Assembly (NCBI GenBank): GCA_021639925.1
Contig: JAJXEL010000018.1
Coordinates: forward strand, 1-20,937
Length of the DNA stretch: 20,937 nt
Direction of reading: 5' to 3'
Source: Alphaproteobacteria bacterium
GTDB lineage: Bacteria > Pseudomonadota > Alphaproteobacteria > CAAGCB01 > CAG-977
Shown: one piece after another, positions 14,820 through 20,937 of the stretch
Layout: each line of letters starts with the position of its first letter
Position numbering within the stretch: position 1 is the first letter of the stretch
Made by a program: the position numbers and the translations under genes
Notes under the pieces: generated by a model
The model's input: only the letters and a program-made list of their open reading frames with translations
Databases searched by the model: none
What the model was told of the DNA's origin: nothing

Positions 14820-14895
14820 ACAATAAATAACTTTTTTTATGGCCTAAAGAAAGGAACAGGATCTGGTTTCGCTTTTAAAAAACAACCTGAGCGCC

Positions 14896-17355
14896 GTGTT
14901 GAAAATTGACCCGAACGGGGTTATTTTGTCGGCGAATTCAACTGCTCACCGGCTGTTCGGATACGAAAATGACGAATTGACCGGCAGGCAGGTACAGGTT
15001 ATTTTACCTGACTGCGATCATCAGGGGGCCGCTTTCGGCGCGTTGGAAACTTTGCGTTCGGATCCTGATCTGTCCAATACGACCGAAGCCGTCGGGTTAA
15101 AAAAGAACGATACCGAATTCCCGGTAGAAATTGTTTTAATGCCCTGCGATCAGGGATATGTCTGTCATTTGCGCGATATTTCCAGACGCCAGATGTCCGA
15201 AAGCATGGACGCGATTTTACATGCGACGCTGCGCCGTGTTTTGCGCGGGCAGACGTATGAACAGTTCTGTTCGTTTTTATGCGAAAAAATTGTTGAACTG
15301 CTCGGGTGTCCTTTAGCCTGGATCGGCAAAAAAGAAAAGGACGGTTCCGTTTGCGTCTGCGCCGTCGCGGGAAAACTGGCTCCCGGTTTTCCGGCAAAAC
15401 CGATCCGCTGGGACGACCTGACCGAAAAATTCGGCCCGACAGGACAGGCAATCAGATCAAAACGCACTTTTGTCGTTGAACTGGCCGATGACAAAGTTAT
15501 CGACGCGGACGGCCGCGAACATGTCCGACAAATTATTGTTTTTCCGCTGGTTACTCATGACGGTGTGGACGGCGTTTTGGAAATTCATTCCGGCCTGGGA
15601 AAACTGGACAATACGACCATTCAGCGGATTGAAACATTTTCGCTGCGGATTGCCATGGCGATGCAGATTGCCGCAGACCAGCAGAACCTGCGGCTGCAGC
15701 GGATTGCATTGGAAACTTCGCCCAACGCGTTTGTCATTACGGACAATCAGGGGGTGGCGTTGTGGGTCAACGACGCTTTTTGTTCGTTAAGCGGCTACCG
15801 GCACGAAGAAGTGTTGGGGCGGAAACTGGCCTTTTTAAAAACAGATCTTCAAAACGACGCTTTTTACAATGAAATGTGGGACGCTTTGCGCGCCGGGAAA
15901 AGGTGGCACGGCGAAATCGTCGAACGCCATAAGTCGGGATCCCTGTATACGGTGGAACAAAGGGTAACGCCGATTTTGGACGCCAACGGCGGTCTGTCGT
16001 ACTGCGTTATCGTCCGCGACGACGTTACCGAACGCAAAAACGCCGAAGGACAGATCATGCATCTGGCCAATTACGACCAGCTGACAGGACTGCCTAACCG
16101 CAGATTGTTTCATGAACAGTTAAAGTTGATTTTGAAACGGGCGGAAACGCGCGGCAAAAAGGTCGCTTTGATCTTTGCCGATCTGACGAACTTCAACCGG
16201 ATTAATGATACGCTGGGGCATACGGCGGGGGACAAGCTGCTGAAAACGGTTGCCGACCGCTTGCTGAAAATGGCGGCTCCGAAAGATTTCGTTGCCCGTA
16301 TCGGCGGGGACGAGTTTACATTAATCGTGGAAAATATTCCGAATGCCGAAACGGCAGCGTTAAGCGCGCGCGCAATGATCGAAACGATTTTGGCGCCGAT
16401 TATGCTGGAAAACACGGAAGTCAACGTCGGTGCGTGCGTGGGGATTTCCATTTTCCCGGACGACGGCACCGAACCGGACAAGCTGGTTAATTTCGCGGAC
16501 ATGGCGCTGCGTACGGCGGCCCATTCGGCGCCGAACAGTTATTTCTTCTTTTCTCAGGAAATGAACGAAGAAACAGAAGACCGGCTTGCGTTGGAACGCG
16601 ATTTGCGCAAAGGGTTGATCCAAAAAGAATTCGCTTTGTTTTTCCAGCCGCAGCTGGACGTGCGGACGGGAAAAATCAATGCGGTTGAAGCTTTGGTCCG
16701 CTGGTTTCACCCGACCAGAGGCATGGTTTCCCCCATGCGGTTTATTCCGATTGCCGAAGATACCGGCCTGATCATTCCGCTGGGCGACTGGATTTTAAAA
16801 GAAGCGCTGCGTTATTTAAAAATATGGGACGAAATGAATCTGCCCAAGATTTCGGTCGCCGTCAACCTGTCGGCAATTCAGTTCCAGCAGGAAGATTTGG
16901 CCGGATCGGTTGAAAAAATTCTGTCCGACAGCGGTGTTGATCCGGGACGGCTGGAATTGGAATTAACGGAAAGCGTCGTTATGCAGGACGCGCGCAAAGC
17001 CGACAACATTTTGTCGCGTTTGTCGCGCGTCGGAATAAAATTGGCGATCGACGATTTCGGAACGGGCTATTCTTCTTTAAGCTATTTAAAACGTTTTGCC
17101 GTTGACCGGTTAAAGATTGATCAGTCTTTTGTCCGCGACATGACGCATAATTATGACGATGCGGAAATTGCGCAGGCAATTATTAATTTAGGCCACACGC
17201 TGGGGTTGGAAATCGTATCCGAAGGGGTCGAGACCAAAGAACAGCTGGAATTGCTGAAAAAGCAGGGTTGTGACATTATTCAGGGGTATTTTATCAGCAA
17301 ACCGATGCCGGCCGACGATTTGCCTGAATTTTTGCGGACCAAGACGGAATTTTAA
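14896..17355 (+). CDS. PAS-GAF-PAS-GGDEF-EAL cyclic-di-GMP enzyme
   Basis: A sensor enzyme, 819 residues from GTG 14896, for making and/or breaking cyclic-di-GMP. Domains: PAS (about 1-95), GAF (about 105-260), PAS-PAC (about 265-385), GGDEF (about 390-555; motif G470-G-D-E-F474 intact) and EAL (about 565-815). EAL residues are present: E598-A-L, N657, E692, D719-D720, K740 and E776, so phosphodiesterase activity is likely. The inhibitory I-site reads A461-P-K-D464, lacking its Arg. The true start is uncertain. The frame is open back to 14848 and encodes the expected first PAS helix (DLVSLLKNNLSAVLKID). The Shine-Dalgarno AAGGAA (14851-14856) is 6 nt before CTG 14863, a possible rare start. 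ATG 14839 is in frame but followed by TAA at 14845-14847. No membrane segment is visible. It is divergent from motAB. Confidence 0.93.
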   Translation: MLKIDPNGVILSANSTAHRLFGYENDELTGRQVQVILPDCDHQGAAFGALETLRSDPDLSNTTEAVGLKKNDTEFPVEIVLMPCDQGYVCHLRDISRRQMSESMDAILHATLRRVLRGQTYEQFCSFLCEKIVELLGCPLAWIGKKEKDGSVCVCAVAGKLAPGFPAKPIRWDDLTEKFGPTGQAIRSKRTFVVELADDKVIDADGREHVRQIIVFPLVTHDGVDGVLEIHSGLGKLDNTTIQRIETFSLRIAMAMQIAADQQNLRLQRIALETSPNAFVITDNQGVALWVNDAFCSLSGYRHEEVLGRKLAFLKTDLQNDAFYNEMWDALRAGKRWHGEIVERHKSGSLYTVEQRVTPILDANGGLSYCVIVRDDVTERKNAEGQIMHLANYDQLTGLPNRRLFHEQLKLILKRAETRGKKVALIFADLTNFNRINDTLGHTAGDKLLKTVADRLLKMAAPKDFVARIGGDEFTLIVENIPNAETAALSARAMIETILAPIMLENTEVNVGACVGISIFPDDGTEPDKLVNFADMALRTAAHSAPNSYFFFSQEMNEETEDRLALERDLRKGLIQKEFALFFQPQLDVRTGKINAVEALVRWFHPTRGMVSPMRFIPIAEDTGLIIPLGDWILKEALRYLKIWDEMNLPKISVAVNLSAIQFQQEDLAGSVEKILSDSGVDPGRLELELTESVVMQDARKADNILSRLSRVGIKLAIDDFGTGYSSLSYLKRFAVDRLKIDQSFVRDMTHNYDDAEIAQAIINLGHTLGLEIVSEGVETKEQLELLKKQGCDIIQGYFISKPMPADDLPEFLRTKTEF

Positions 17356-17385
17356 CGGCTTTTCTTTAGTGAAAGGAGTTTGACG

Positions 17386-17985
17386 ATGAAAAACATTCTT
17401 TTATCAAGTTTGTTTTTAAGCGTTCTGTTCGTCGTGCAGAATGTTTATGCGTTGGAAACGAAACAGCTTCCCGCACCGCGGACAGACGGCGGAAAACCGT
17501 TAATGGAAGCTTTAAAAGAACGCAAAACGTCGCGTTCTTTTTCCGACAGGCCGCTGGAAGAACAGGTGTTGTCGGATATGTTGTGGGCGGCTTTTGGCAT
17601 TAACCGTCCCGCTGAAGGCAAAAGAACCGCACCGACGGCTTTAAACAAGCAAAACATTGACATATATGTCTTGGACGCCGCGGGAGTATGGCGTTACGAT
17701 GCGAAAACGAACACTTTGGCGGCCGTCATGCAAAAGGATCTGCGCCCCGTTATGGACAGCCAGCCGTTTGCCGCCAAAGCGCCGGTTACTTTGTTGTATG
17801 TTGCGGAAAACGACGTGACTTCCGGCATGCACGCGGGATCTTTGTACCAGAATGTCGGTTTATTCTGCGCGTCCGCCGGGTTAAATAACGTCGTGCGGCG
17901 CATGGACAAAGATAAATTGACGCAGGCTTTGTCTTTGCCGGCAGGAAAGGAAGTTATTGTTTCCCAATCTGTCGGATATCCTTAA
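17386..17985 (+). CDS. Exported nitroreductase-fold (SagB/ThcOx-like) protein
   Basis: A 199-residue protein starting at ATG 17386, 7 nt after AAAGGAG; a TTG at 17380 is in frame but too near the Shine-Dalgarno. Residues 1-22 form a Sec signal peptide (likely cut after V-Y-A22). The mature part has the nitroreductase pattern: ALKERKTSRSFSDRPL (42-57) for FMN phosphate contact, LWAAFGINRP (66-75), a Thr/Pro-rich APTALNKQNID, then HAGSLYQNVGLFCASAGLN (149-167). Family members bind FMN and catalyse NAD(P)H-linked or oxidative reactions. Export to the periplasm is unusual for them and leaves the electron donor unclear. It follows the GGDEF/EAL gene by 30 nt and may be read with it. Substrate unknown. 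Confidence 0.83.
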   Translation: MKNILLSSLFLSVLFVVQNVYALETKQLPAPRTDGGKPLMEALKERKTSRSFSDRPLEEQVLSDMLWAAFGINRPAEGKRTAPTALNKQNIDIYVLDAAGVWRYDAKTNTLAAVMQKDLRPVMDSQPFAAKAPVTLLYVAENDVTSGMHAGSLYQNVGLFCASAGLNNVVRRMDKDKLTQALSLPAGKEVIVSQSVGYP

Positions 17986-18013
17986 ACCGGTTTATTTTAT
18001 CTTTTTAGCTAAC

Positions 18014-18042
18014 TTGTTTTTCGTTTTTTTCCTTCTTACGAT
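18014..18042 (+). promoter_or_regulatory. Possible promoter of the aldo-keto reductase gene
   Basis: TTGTTT (18014-18019) and TACGAT (18037-18042) are 17 nt apart, with a predicted start near 18049, about 20 nt before the ATG. The 84-nt gap also begins with a 12-nt palindrome (TAAACCGGTTTA) at the nitroreductase stop, too loopless to call a terminator. Confidence 0.4.
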
Positions 18043-18069
18043 ATTTCAGACAAAGGAAAGGGGAAAAAG

Positions 18070-18978
18070 ATGAAATACGTTACCTTGAATACAGATTATA
18101 AAATGCCAGTCATCGGCCTGGGAACATGGAAATCGGAAGACGAAAAAGTTTACCAGGCAGTCCGATGGGCGGTCAAAGCCGGATATCAGCATGTTGACTG
18201 CGCGGCCGTTTACGGTAATGAAGCTACGGTCGGTCAGGCTTTGCACGACGCCGTGGCAGAAGGCGATATTGAACGCAAAAATTTATTTGTGACGTCCAAG
18301 TTATGGAATACGGCCCATAAACCGGCAGACGTGCGTCCGGCTTTGGAACAGAGTTTAAAAGACCTGCAAACCGATTATCTGGATTTATATTTGATTCACT
18401 GGCCGATCGCCGAAGATCCGCAGTCCGGCGAAATACTTGATATTCCGCAGGAAGAAACGTGGGCGGAAATGGAAAAGGCGCAAAAAGACGGACTGGTTCG
18501 TTCTATCGGCGTATCTAATTTCACACAGACAAAATTAAAAAATTTAATGGATAAAGCCGAAATCATGCCGGCCGTCAACCAGGTTGAAATTCACCCGTAT
18601 CTGGCTCAAAACGACTTGGTTGAATTTTGCCGGAACAATCAAATTGTGGTTACGGCATATGCTCCGCTGGGTTCCGGGGACCGGCCGGATCCGATGAAAG
18701 AAGCCGGAGAACCCTCTTTGCTGGCCGATCGGGTCGTGGCCGATATTGCCCAAAAAAACAAAGCGACGCCGGCGCAGGTTTTGATCGCCTGGGGGCTGGC
18801 GCGCGGGCTGGTTGAAATTCCGAAGTCCGTTCAGTTTGACAGGATTGAAGAAAATCTGGGCGCGTTAAACGTGACATTGGACGCAGACGACATGAAACGG
18901 CTGAATTCCATTGACGAAACATTCCGCTTTATTACAGGGAAAAACCTGTCCGGCGCAGATCACGTTTTTGATGAATAA
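18070..18978 (+). CDS. Aldo-keto reductase
   Basis: A 302-residue cytosolic NADPH-dependent carbonyl reductase of the AKR superfamily. The (beta/alpha)8-barrel motifs are in order: MPVIGLGTW (12-20), HVDCAAVYGNE (41-51), VTSKLWN (74-80), LIHWP (108-112), IGVSNF (146-151), NQVEIHPY (170-177) and the cofactor loop IPKS (250-253). The catalytic tetrad D43, Y48, K77 and H110 is complete. It most resembles the plant-and-animal-like AKR4/AKR1 and bacterial 2,5-diketo-gluconate reductase group, so it probably reduces aldehydes or sugar ketones; the exact substrate cannot be told. A GGGG-type Shine-Dalgarno lies 6 nt before the ATG. It ends in a shared terminator. Confidence 0.94.
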   Translation: MKYVTLNTDYKMPVIGLGTWKSEDEKVYQAVRWAVKAGYQHVDCAAVYGNEATVGQALHDAVAEGDIERKNLFVTSKLWNTAHKPADVRPALEQSLKDLQTDYLDLYLIHWPIAEDPQSGEILDIPQEETWAEMEKAQKDGLVRSIGVSNFTQTKLKNLMDKAEIMPAVNQVEIHPYLAQNDLVEFCRNNQIVVTAYAPLGSGDRPDPMKEAGEPSLLADRVVADIAQKNKATPAQVLIAWGLARGLVEIPKSVQFDRIEENLGALNVTLDADDMKRLNSIDETFRFITGKNLSGADHVFDE

Positions 18979-18979
18979 C

Positions 18980-19007
18980 GAAAAGCTCCGAAAGGAGCTT
19001 TTCTTTT
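18980..19007. terminator. Bidirectional terminator with GAAA tetraloop
   Basis: A perfect 10-bp stem, GAAAAGCTCC (18980-18989) and GGAGCTTTTC (18994-19003), encloses GAAA. TTTT follows on the plus strand. It separates the converging aldo-keto reductase and GNAT genes and touches the GNAT stop codon (19006-19008). Confidence 0.9.
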
Positions 19008-19458
19008 ATAACGGCATGGACAGCCGTACCAGATCCGTCAAAAGGATTCCGTTATCAATGACGGGCTGCGGATAAGCGCGCGAAAAATAACCTTCCTCCG
19101 TTTCATAAACGGAAAAACCGCAGGATTCATAAAAGTGCTGCTGAAAACTGTCTTTGCCCGTAGCGATCAGTACTGTTTCAAAACCGTCATTGCGGGCGCG
19201 GGTTATGGCGTCCTGTATTAACAAACGCCCCAATCCCTGCCGGCGATACTGTTCGGCGACGGCGATATTCATAATTTCCGCCGTTTTGTTTTTCCGATCC
19301 TTTAAAACATATACGCCGATGATCCGCGATGCGTCAAAAGCCGCGAAGCAGCGCCCTTTGTTCAGATATTTTTCAATTTTTTTAATATCCGGGTCGGCTT
19401 CCAACAACAGGGAAAGAGGATAATTTTGATATATTTCTTTGATTCCCGGTTTGTCCAT
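19006..19458 (-). CDS. GNAT-family N-acetyltransferase
   Basis: A 150-residue acetyltransferase. The acetyl-CoA pyrophosphate loop is clear: R72-R-Q-G-L-G77 within AVAEQYRRQGLGRLLI, following the central strand AEIMNIAV. A later helix and strand (QHFYESCGFSVYETEE, about 105-120) fit the GNAT C-terminal half with its Tyr and GF turn. The acceptor substrate cannot be told: small molecules, amino groups of proteins or antibiotics are all possible in this family. AAAGGA lies 7 nt before the ATG. It diverges from the cysteine-protease-fold gene pair with a 117-nt gap, and shares a terminator with the convergent aldo-keto reductase. Nothing in the sequence suggests ribosomal-protein specificity. 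Confidence 0.9.
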   Translation of the reverse strand: MDKPGIKEIYQNYPLSLLLEADPDIKKIEKYLNKGRCFAAFDASRIIGVYVLKDRKNKTAEIMNIAVAEQYRRQGLGRLLIQDAITRARNDGFETVLIATGKDSFQQHFYESCGFSVYETEEGYFSRAYPQPVIDNGILLTDLVRLSMPL

Positions 19459-19512
19459 TTGTTTGTCCTTTCAAATATCCCGAAAAGAATACGTAAATTT
19501 TTTCAAAAAATA

Positions 19513-19540
19513 TAGACAAAAAACAGAAAGACGGTATACT
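19513..19540 (+). promoter_or_regulatory. Promoter of the cysteine-protease-fold gene pair
   Basis: TAGACA (19513-19518), a 16-nt spacer and TATACT (19535-19540) match a sigma70-type promoter well. The predicted start near 19547 gives a leader of about 29 nt with TAGGAAG before the ATG at 19576. Confidence 0.6.
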
Positions 19541-19575
19541 GGTTTCATATAAGCTGCTTTTTTTAGGAAGATTCT

Positions 19576-20274
19576 ATGGCTGAACCGGAAAAAAATTGTA
19601 GATTAACCCTTTACCTGGATACGCCGAAAATGTTTTTGCGGCCGGGCAAAGACAACATTTACATTCGTTCAAACGGAACGCCGACGACAACCTGGTTTAC
19701 CGGTCACGCTTTTGTCGGGCTGACCGATGAAAAAGGAAATGAAGAAAAGTGGGGATATTACCCAAATCCGATGGCGTCGATCAAAGAAGAGCTGAGAGGA
19801 ACGCACGGTCATTTTGAACGTGAAGATAACGGACATTATAACGAAGCTATTGTTTATATGGTGTCCCGCGATCAATATGACGCCGCGATGAAAAAAGTTC
19901 ATGAAACAAAGGTTCGTCCGGGATTTTACCAACTGTTTCATAAAAACTGTTCCAGCGTTGCCAGTGATATTCTGCGCGCCGGCGGGGTAAAAGACGCGCC
20001 GTCGCTGTTTATGGGATTAACGCCGCACCGCCTGACAATGAAAAAACGCGCTTTGCAGGCGAAAAGAAAAATCGAAGTCGCTTTCTGGAAAGCTAAAAAT
20101 GCGGTGAAATCTTTGTTTACAGGAAAAAAAGCGCCGGCGTCAGATTTGTTAAAAACATTACGGGACAAACCTATTCCCGTTAAAATTTCACAAGGAATGG
20201 CCGCGTCAAAATCTCATCAGCCGCTGGACGTTAATAAGGTTCTGTCTTCTTTGGCCGGAATACGCAGAAAATAA
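19576..20274 (+). CDS. Permuted papain-fold (NlpC/P60-like) cysteine hydrolase-like protein
   Basis: A 232-residue protein with no signal peptide or membrane span. Two motifs suggest a cysteine hydrolase with His before Cys: TGHAFVGL with H44, and FHKNCSSVASDILRAGGV with C125. Between them lies a tract with GYYPNP and a Y.VS.DQYD segment, and after them P-x5-TPHRL (142-152). This motif order is found in permuted papain-like hydrolases, including several secreted or effector amidases; assignment to a precise family is uncertain. The C-terminal 80 residues are Lys-rich and may be flexible. The stop overlaps the next gene (TAATG, 1 nt). No immunity gene or secretion locus is evident in the window. 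Proteolysis, deamidation or peptidoglycan hydrolysis cannot be told apart. Confidence 0.6.
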   Translation: MAEPEKNCRLTLYLDTPKMFLRPGKDNIYIRSNGTPTTTWFTGHAFVGLTDEKGNEEKWGYYPNPMASIKEELRGTHGHFEREDNGHYNEAIVYMVSRDQYDAAMKKVHETKVRPGFYQLFHKNCSSVASDILRAGGVKDAPSLFMGLTPHRLTMKKRALQAKRKIEVAFWKAKNAVKSLFTGKKAPASDLLKTLRDKPIPVKISQGMAASKSHQPLDVNKVLSSLAGIRRK

Positions 20275-20876
20275 TGAAAGCTTATCAACAGGGAACGATT
20301 GATTATTTTTGCGGCGTATACGCGATAATCAATGCTTTTCGTTATGCGGCGCAGCATCAGAAAGAACTGACATACAGGGAAGGGTGCCTGTTTTATCAGC
20401 GCCTGATCAAATTTCTGATAAAAAAAGACTGTTTCAAAGAAGTCCTGTGTTATGGAATGGATTGTGCTTTATTGGCGGATTTGCTTAAAAAAGCCGACCG
20501 TTATACACGGAAAAACTTCGGTTTGGCGATGGATTTTCAAACGCCTTATGCCAAAACGAAAAAATCACCACAAGAGGTTGTCAACGAAATCGGCGATTAT
20601 TTAAAACAGGAACAAACGGCCTGGATTATTCGCTTAAACAACCGGAATTTAGGGGATCACTGGTCGGTTGGAATATCTGTCACACATCACGGTACCGTCA
20701 ATCTGTTTGACAGTTATGGCTGTACGCGTTTTGACGCGAACAAAGCCGTCTGGGTGCCGCCAATCAAAAAATCAGATATAACGCCGGACAACCCGACAGG
20801 CATGACCGAACCGCCCAAAGGAAAAACGCTGTTGTTAAAAGAAGGGCAGATTTTAATTAAAATCCGCCCTGTCTGA
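20274..20876 (+). CDS. C39/papain-like cysteine protease-fold protein
   Basis: A 200-residue cytosolic-looking protein. A Cys-His-Asp order fits a papain or C39-type fold: C13 in QGTIDYFCGVYAIINAF, H129 in LGDHWSVGI, and D146 in NLFDSYG, with Q6 upstream of the Cys as a possible oxyanion residue. C39-like folds include bacteriocin-leader peptidases and related processing domains, but this one has no transporter fusion. The start ATG overlaps the previous stop by one base, so the two genes are translationally coupled and probably act together. C38, C53, C60 and C64 are extra cysteines. Its stop is 6 nt from a possible minus-strand stop at 20883. Substrate unknown; assignment rests on motif order only. 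Confidence 0.6.
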   Translation: MKAYQQGTIDYFCGVYAIINAFRYAAQHQKELTYREGCLFYQRLIKFLIKKDCFKEVLCYGMDCALLADLLKKADRYTRKNFGLAMDFQTPYAKTKKSPQEVVNEIGDYLKQEQTAWIIRLNNRNLGDHWSVGISVTHHGTVNLFDSYGCTRFDANKAVWVPPIKKSDITPDNPTGMTEPPKGKTLLLKEGQILIKIRPV

Positions 20877-20882
20877 TAAAAG

Positions 20883-20937
20883 TTACACGCAGCAGCATCC
20901 GTTTGCATTAGCGACAGGGGAATATCCCGTTTTGCAT
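20883..20937 (-). other. Possible 3' end of a minus-strand Cys-rich ORF (partial)
   Basis: On the minus strand the last 18 codons before TAA at 20885-20883 are open and end in NGCCCV, with three Cys in a row. The rest lies outside the window. This is short enough to be chance, so only a possible end of a gene convergent with the protease-fold pair is noted. Confidence 0.2.

Noticed and set aside
17983..17994. Terminator at the palindrome TAAACCGGTTTA
   Set aside because: The palindrome has no loop, so only about 4 bp could form; T-rich sequence follows but the hairpin is too weak.
19576..20876. Type VI effector-immunity pair
   Set aside because: Both proteins have protease-like motifs; neither looks like an immunity protein and no secretion gene is nearby.

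Overview
The window looks like a chromosomal segment of an alphaproteobacterium. Three observations suggest this, all inferred from sequence and recalled gene orders: recG and mfd lie divergently side by side, the LytM factor carries an NDGINI signature, and one hydrolase closely resembles mitochondrial ABHD10. Base composition is balanced to slightly AT-rich, Shine-Dalgarno sites are strong and TAA stops dominate. I see no rRNA, tRNA, CRISPR array, insertion sequence or phage gene.

Layout. (1) 1-3500: four lipoprotein genes: a LysM/degenerate-LytM envelope factor, an uncharacterised lipoprotein overlapping it, and two paralogous lipoproteins with a PEGA-like pattern. Between the paralogs is a gene-poor stretch with more structure than its ORFs suggest: a 25-codon minus-strand ORF made of two FEGEF[L/I]PY repeats, divergent promoters, and a roughly 250-nt structured leader or RNA whose hairpins appear mutually exclusive and end in a terminator just before the short lipoprotein. 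A tiny membrane peptide follows, with a near-perfect Shine-Dalgarno but no ATG. (2) 3582-9218: DNA repair: recG (minus) diverges from mfd (plus). (3) 9266-13193: purU, a Crp-family regulator, a Sel1-repeat periplasmic protein and an ABHD10-like hydrolase, with gaps of 10-21 nt, continuing in the direction of mfd. (4) 13198-17355: motA-motB (minus) diverge from a PAS-GAF-PAS-GGDEF-EAL cyclic-di-GMP enzyme (plus), placing a flagellar stator next to a likely motility/sessility switch. (5) 17386-19458: an exported nitroreductase-fold protein, an aldo-keto reductase and a convergent GNAT acetyltransferase. (6) 19576-20876: a two-gene unit encoding two unrelated papain-like cysteine-protease-fold proteins, one with His before Cys and one with a C39-like Cys-His-Asp order, behind a good sigma70-type promoter.

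The core genes (recG, mfd, purU, motAB, GGDEF/EAL) are confident. The most unusual items are the FEGEF repeat micro-ORF, the alternative-pairing leader at 2631-2884, the ATA/GTG-start membrane peptide, the start-codon problem of the cyclic-di-GMP enzyme, and the paired cysteine-protease-fold genes. None could be tested by database search here.
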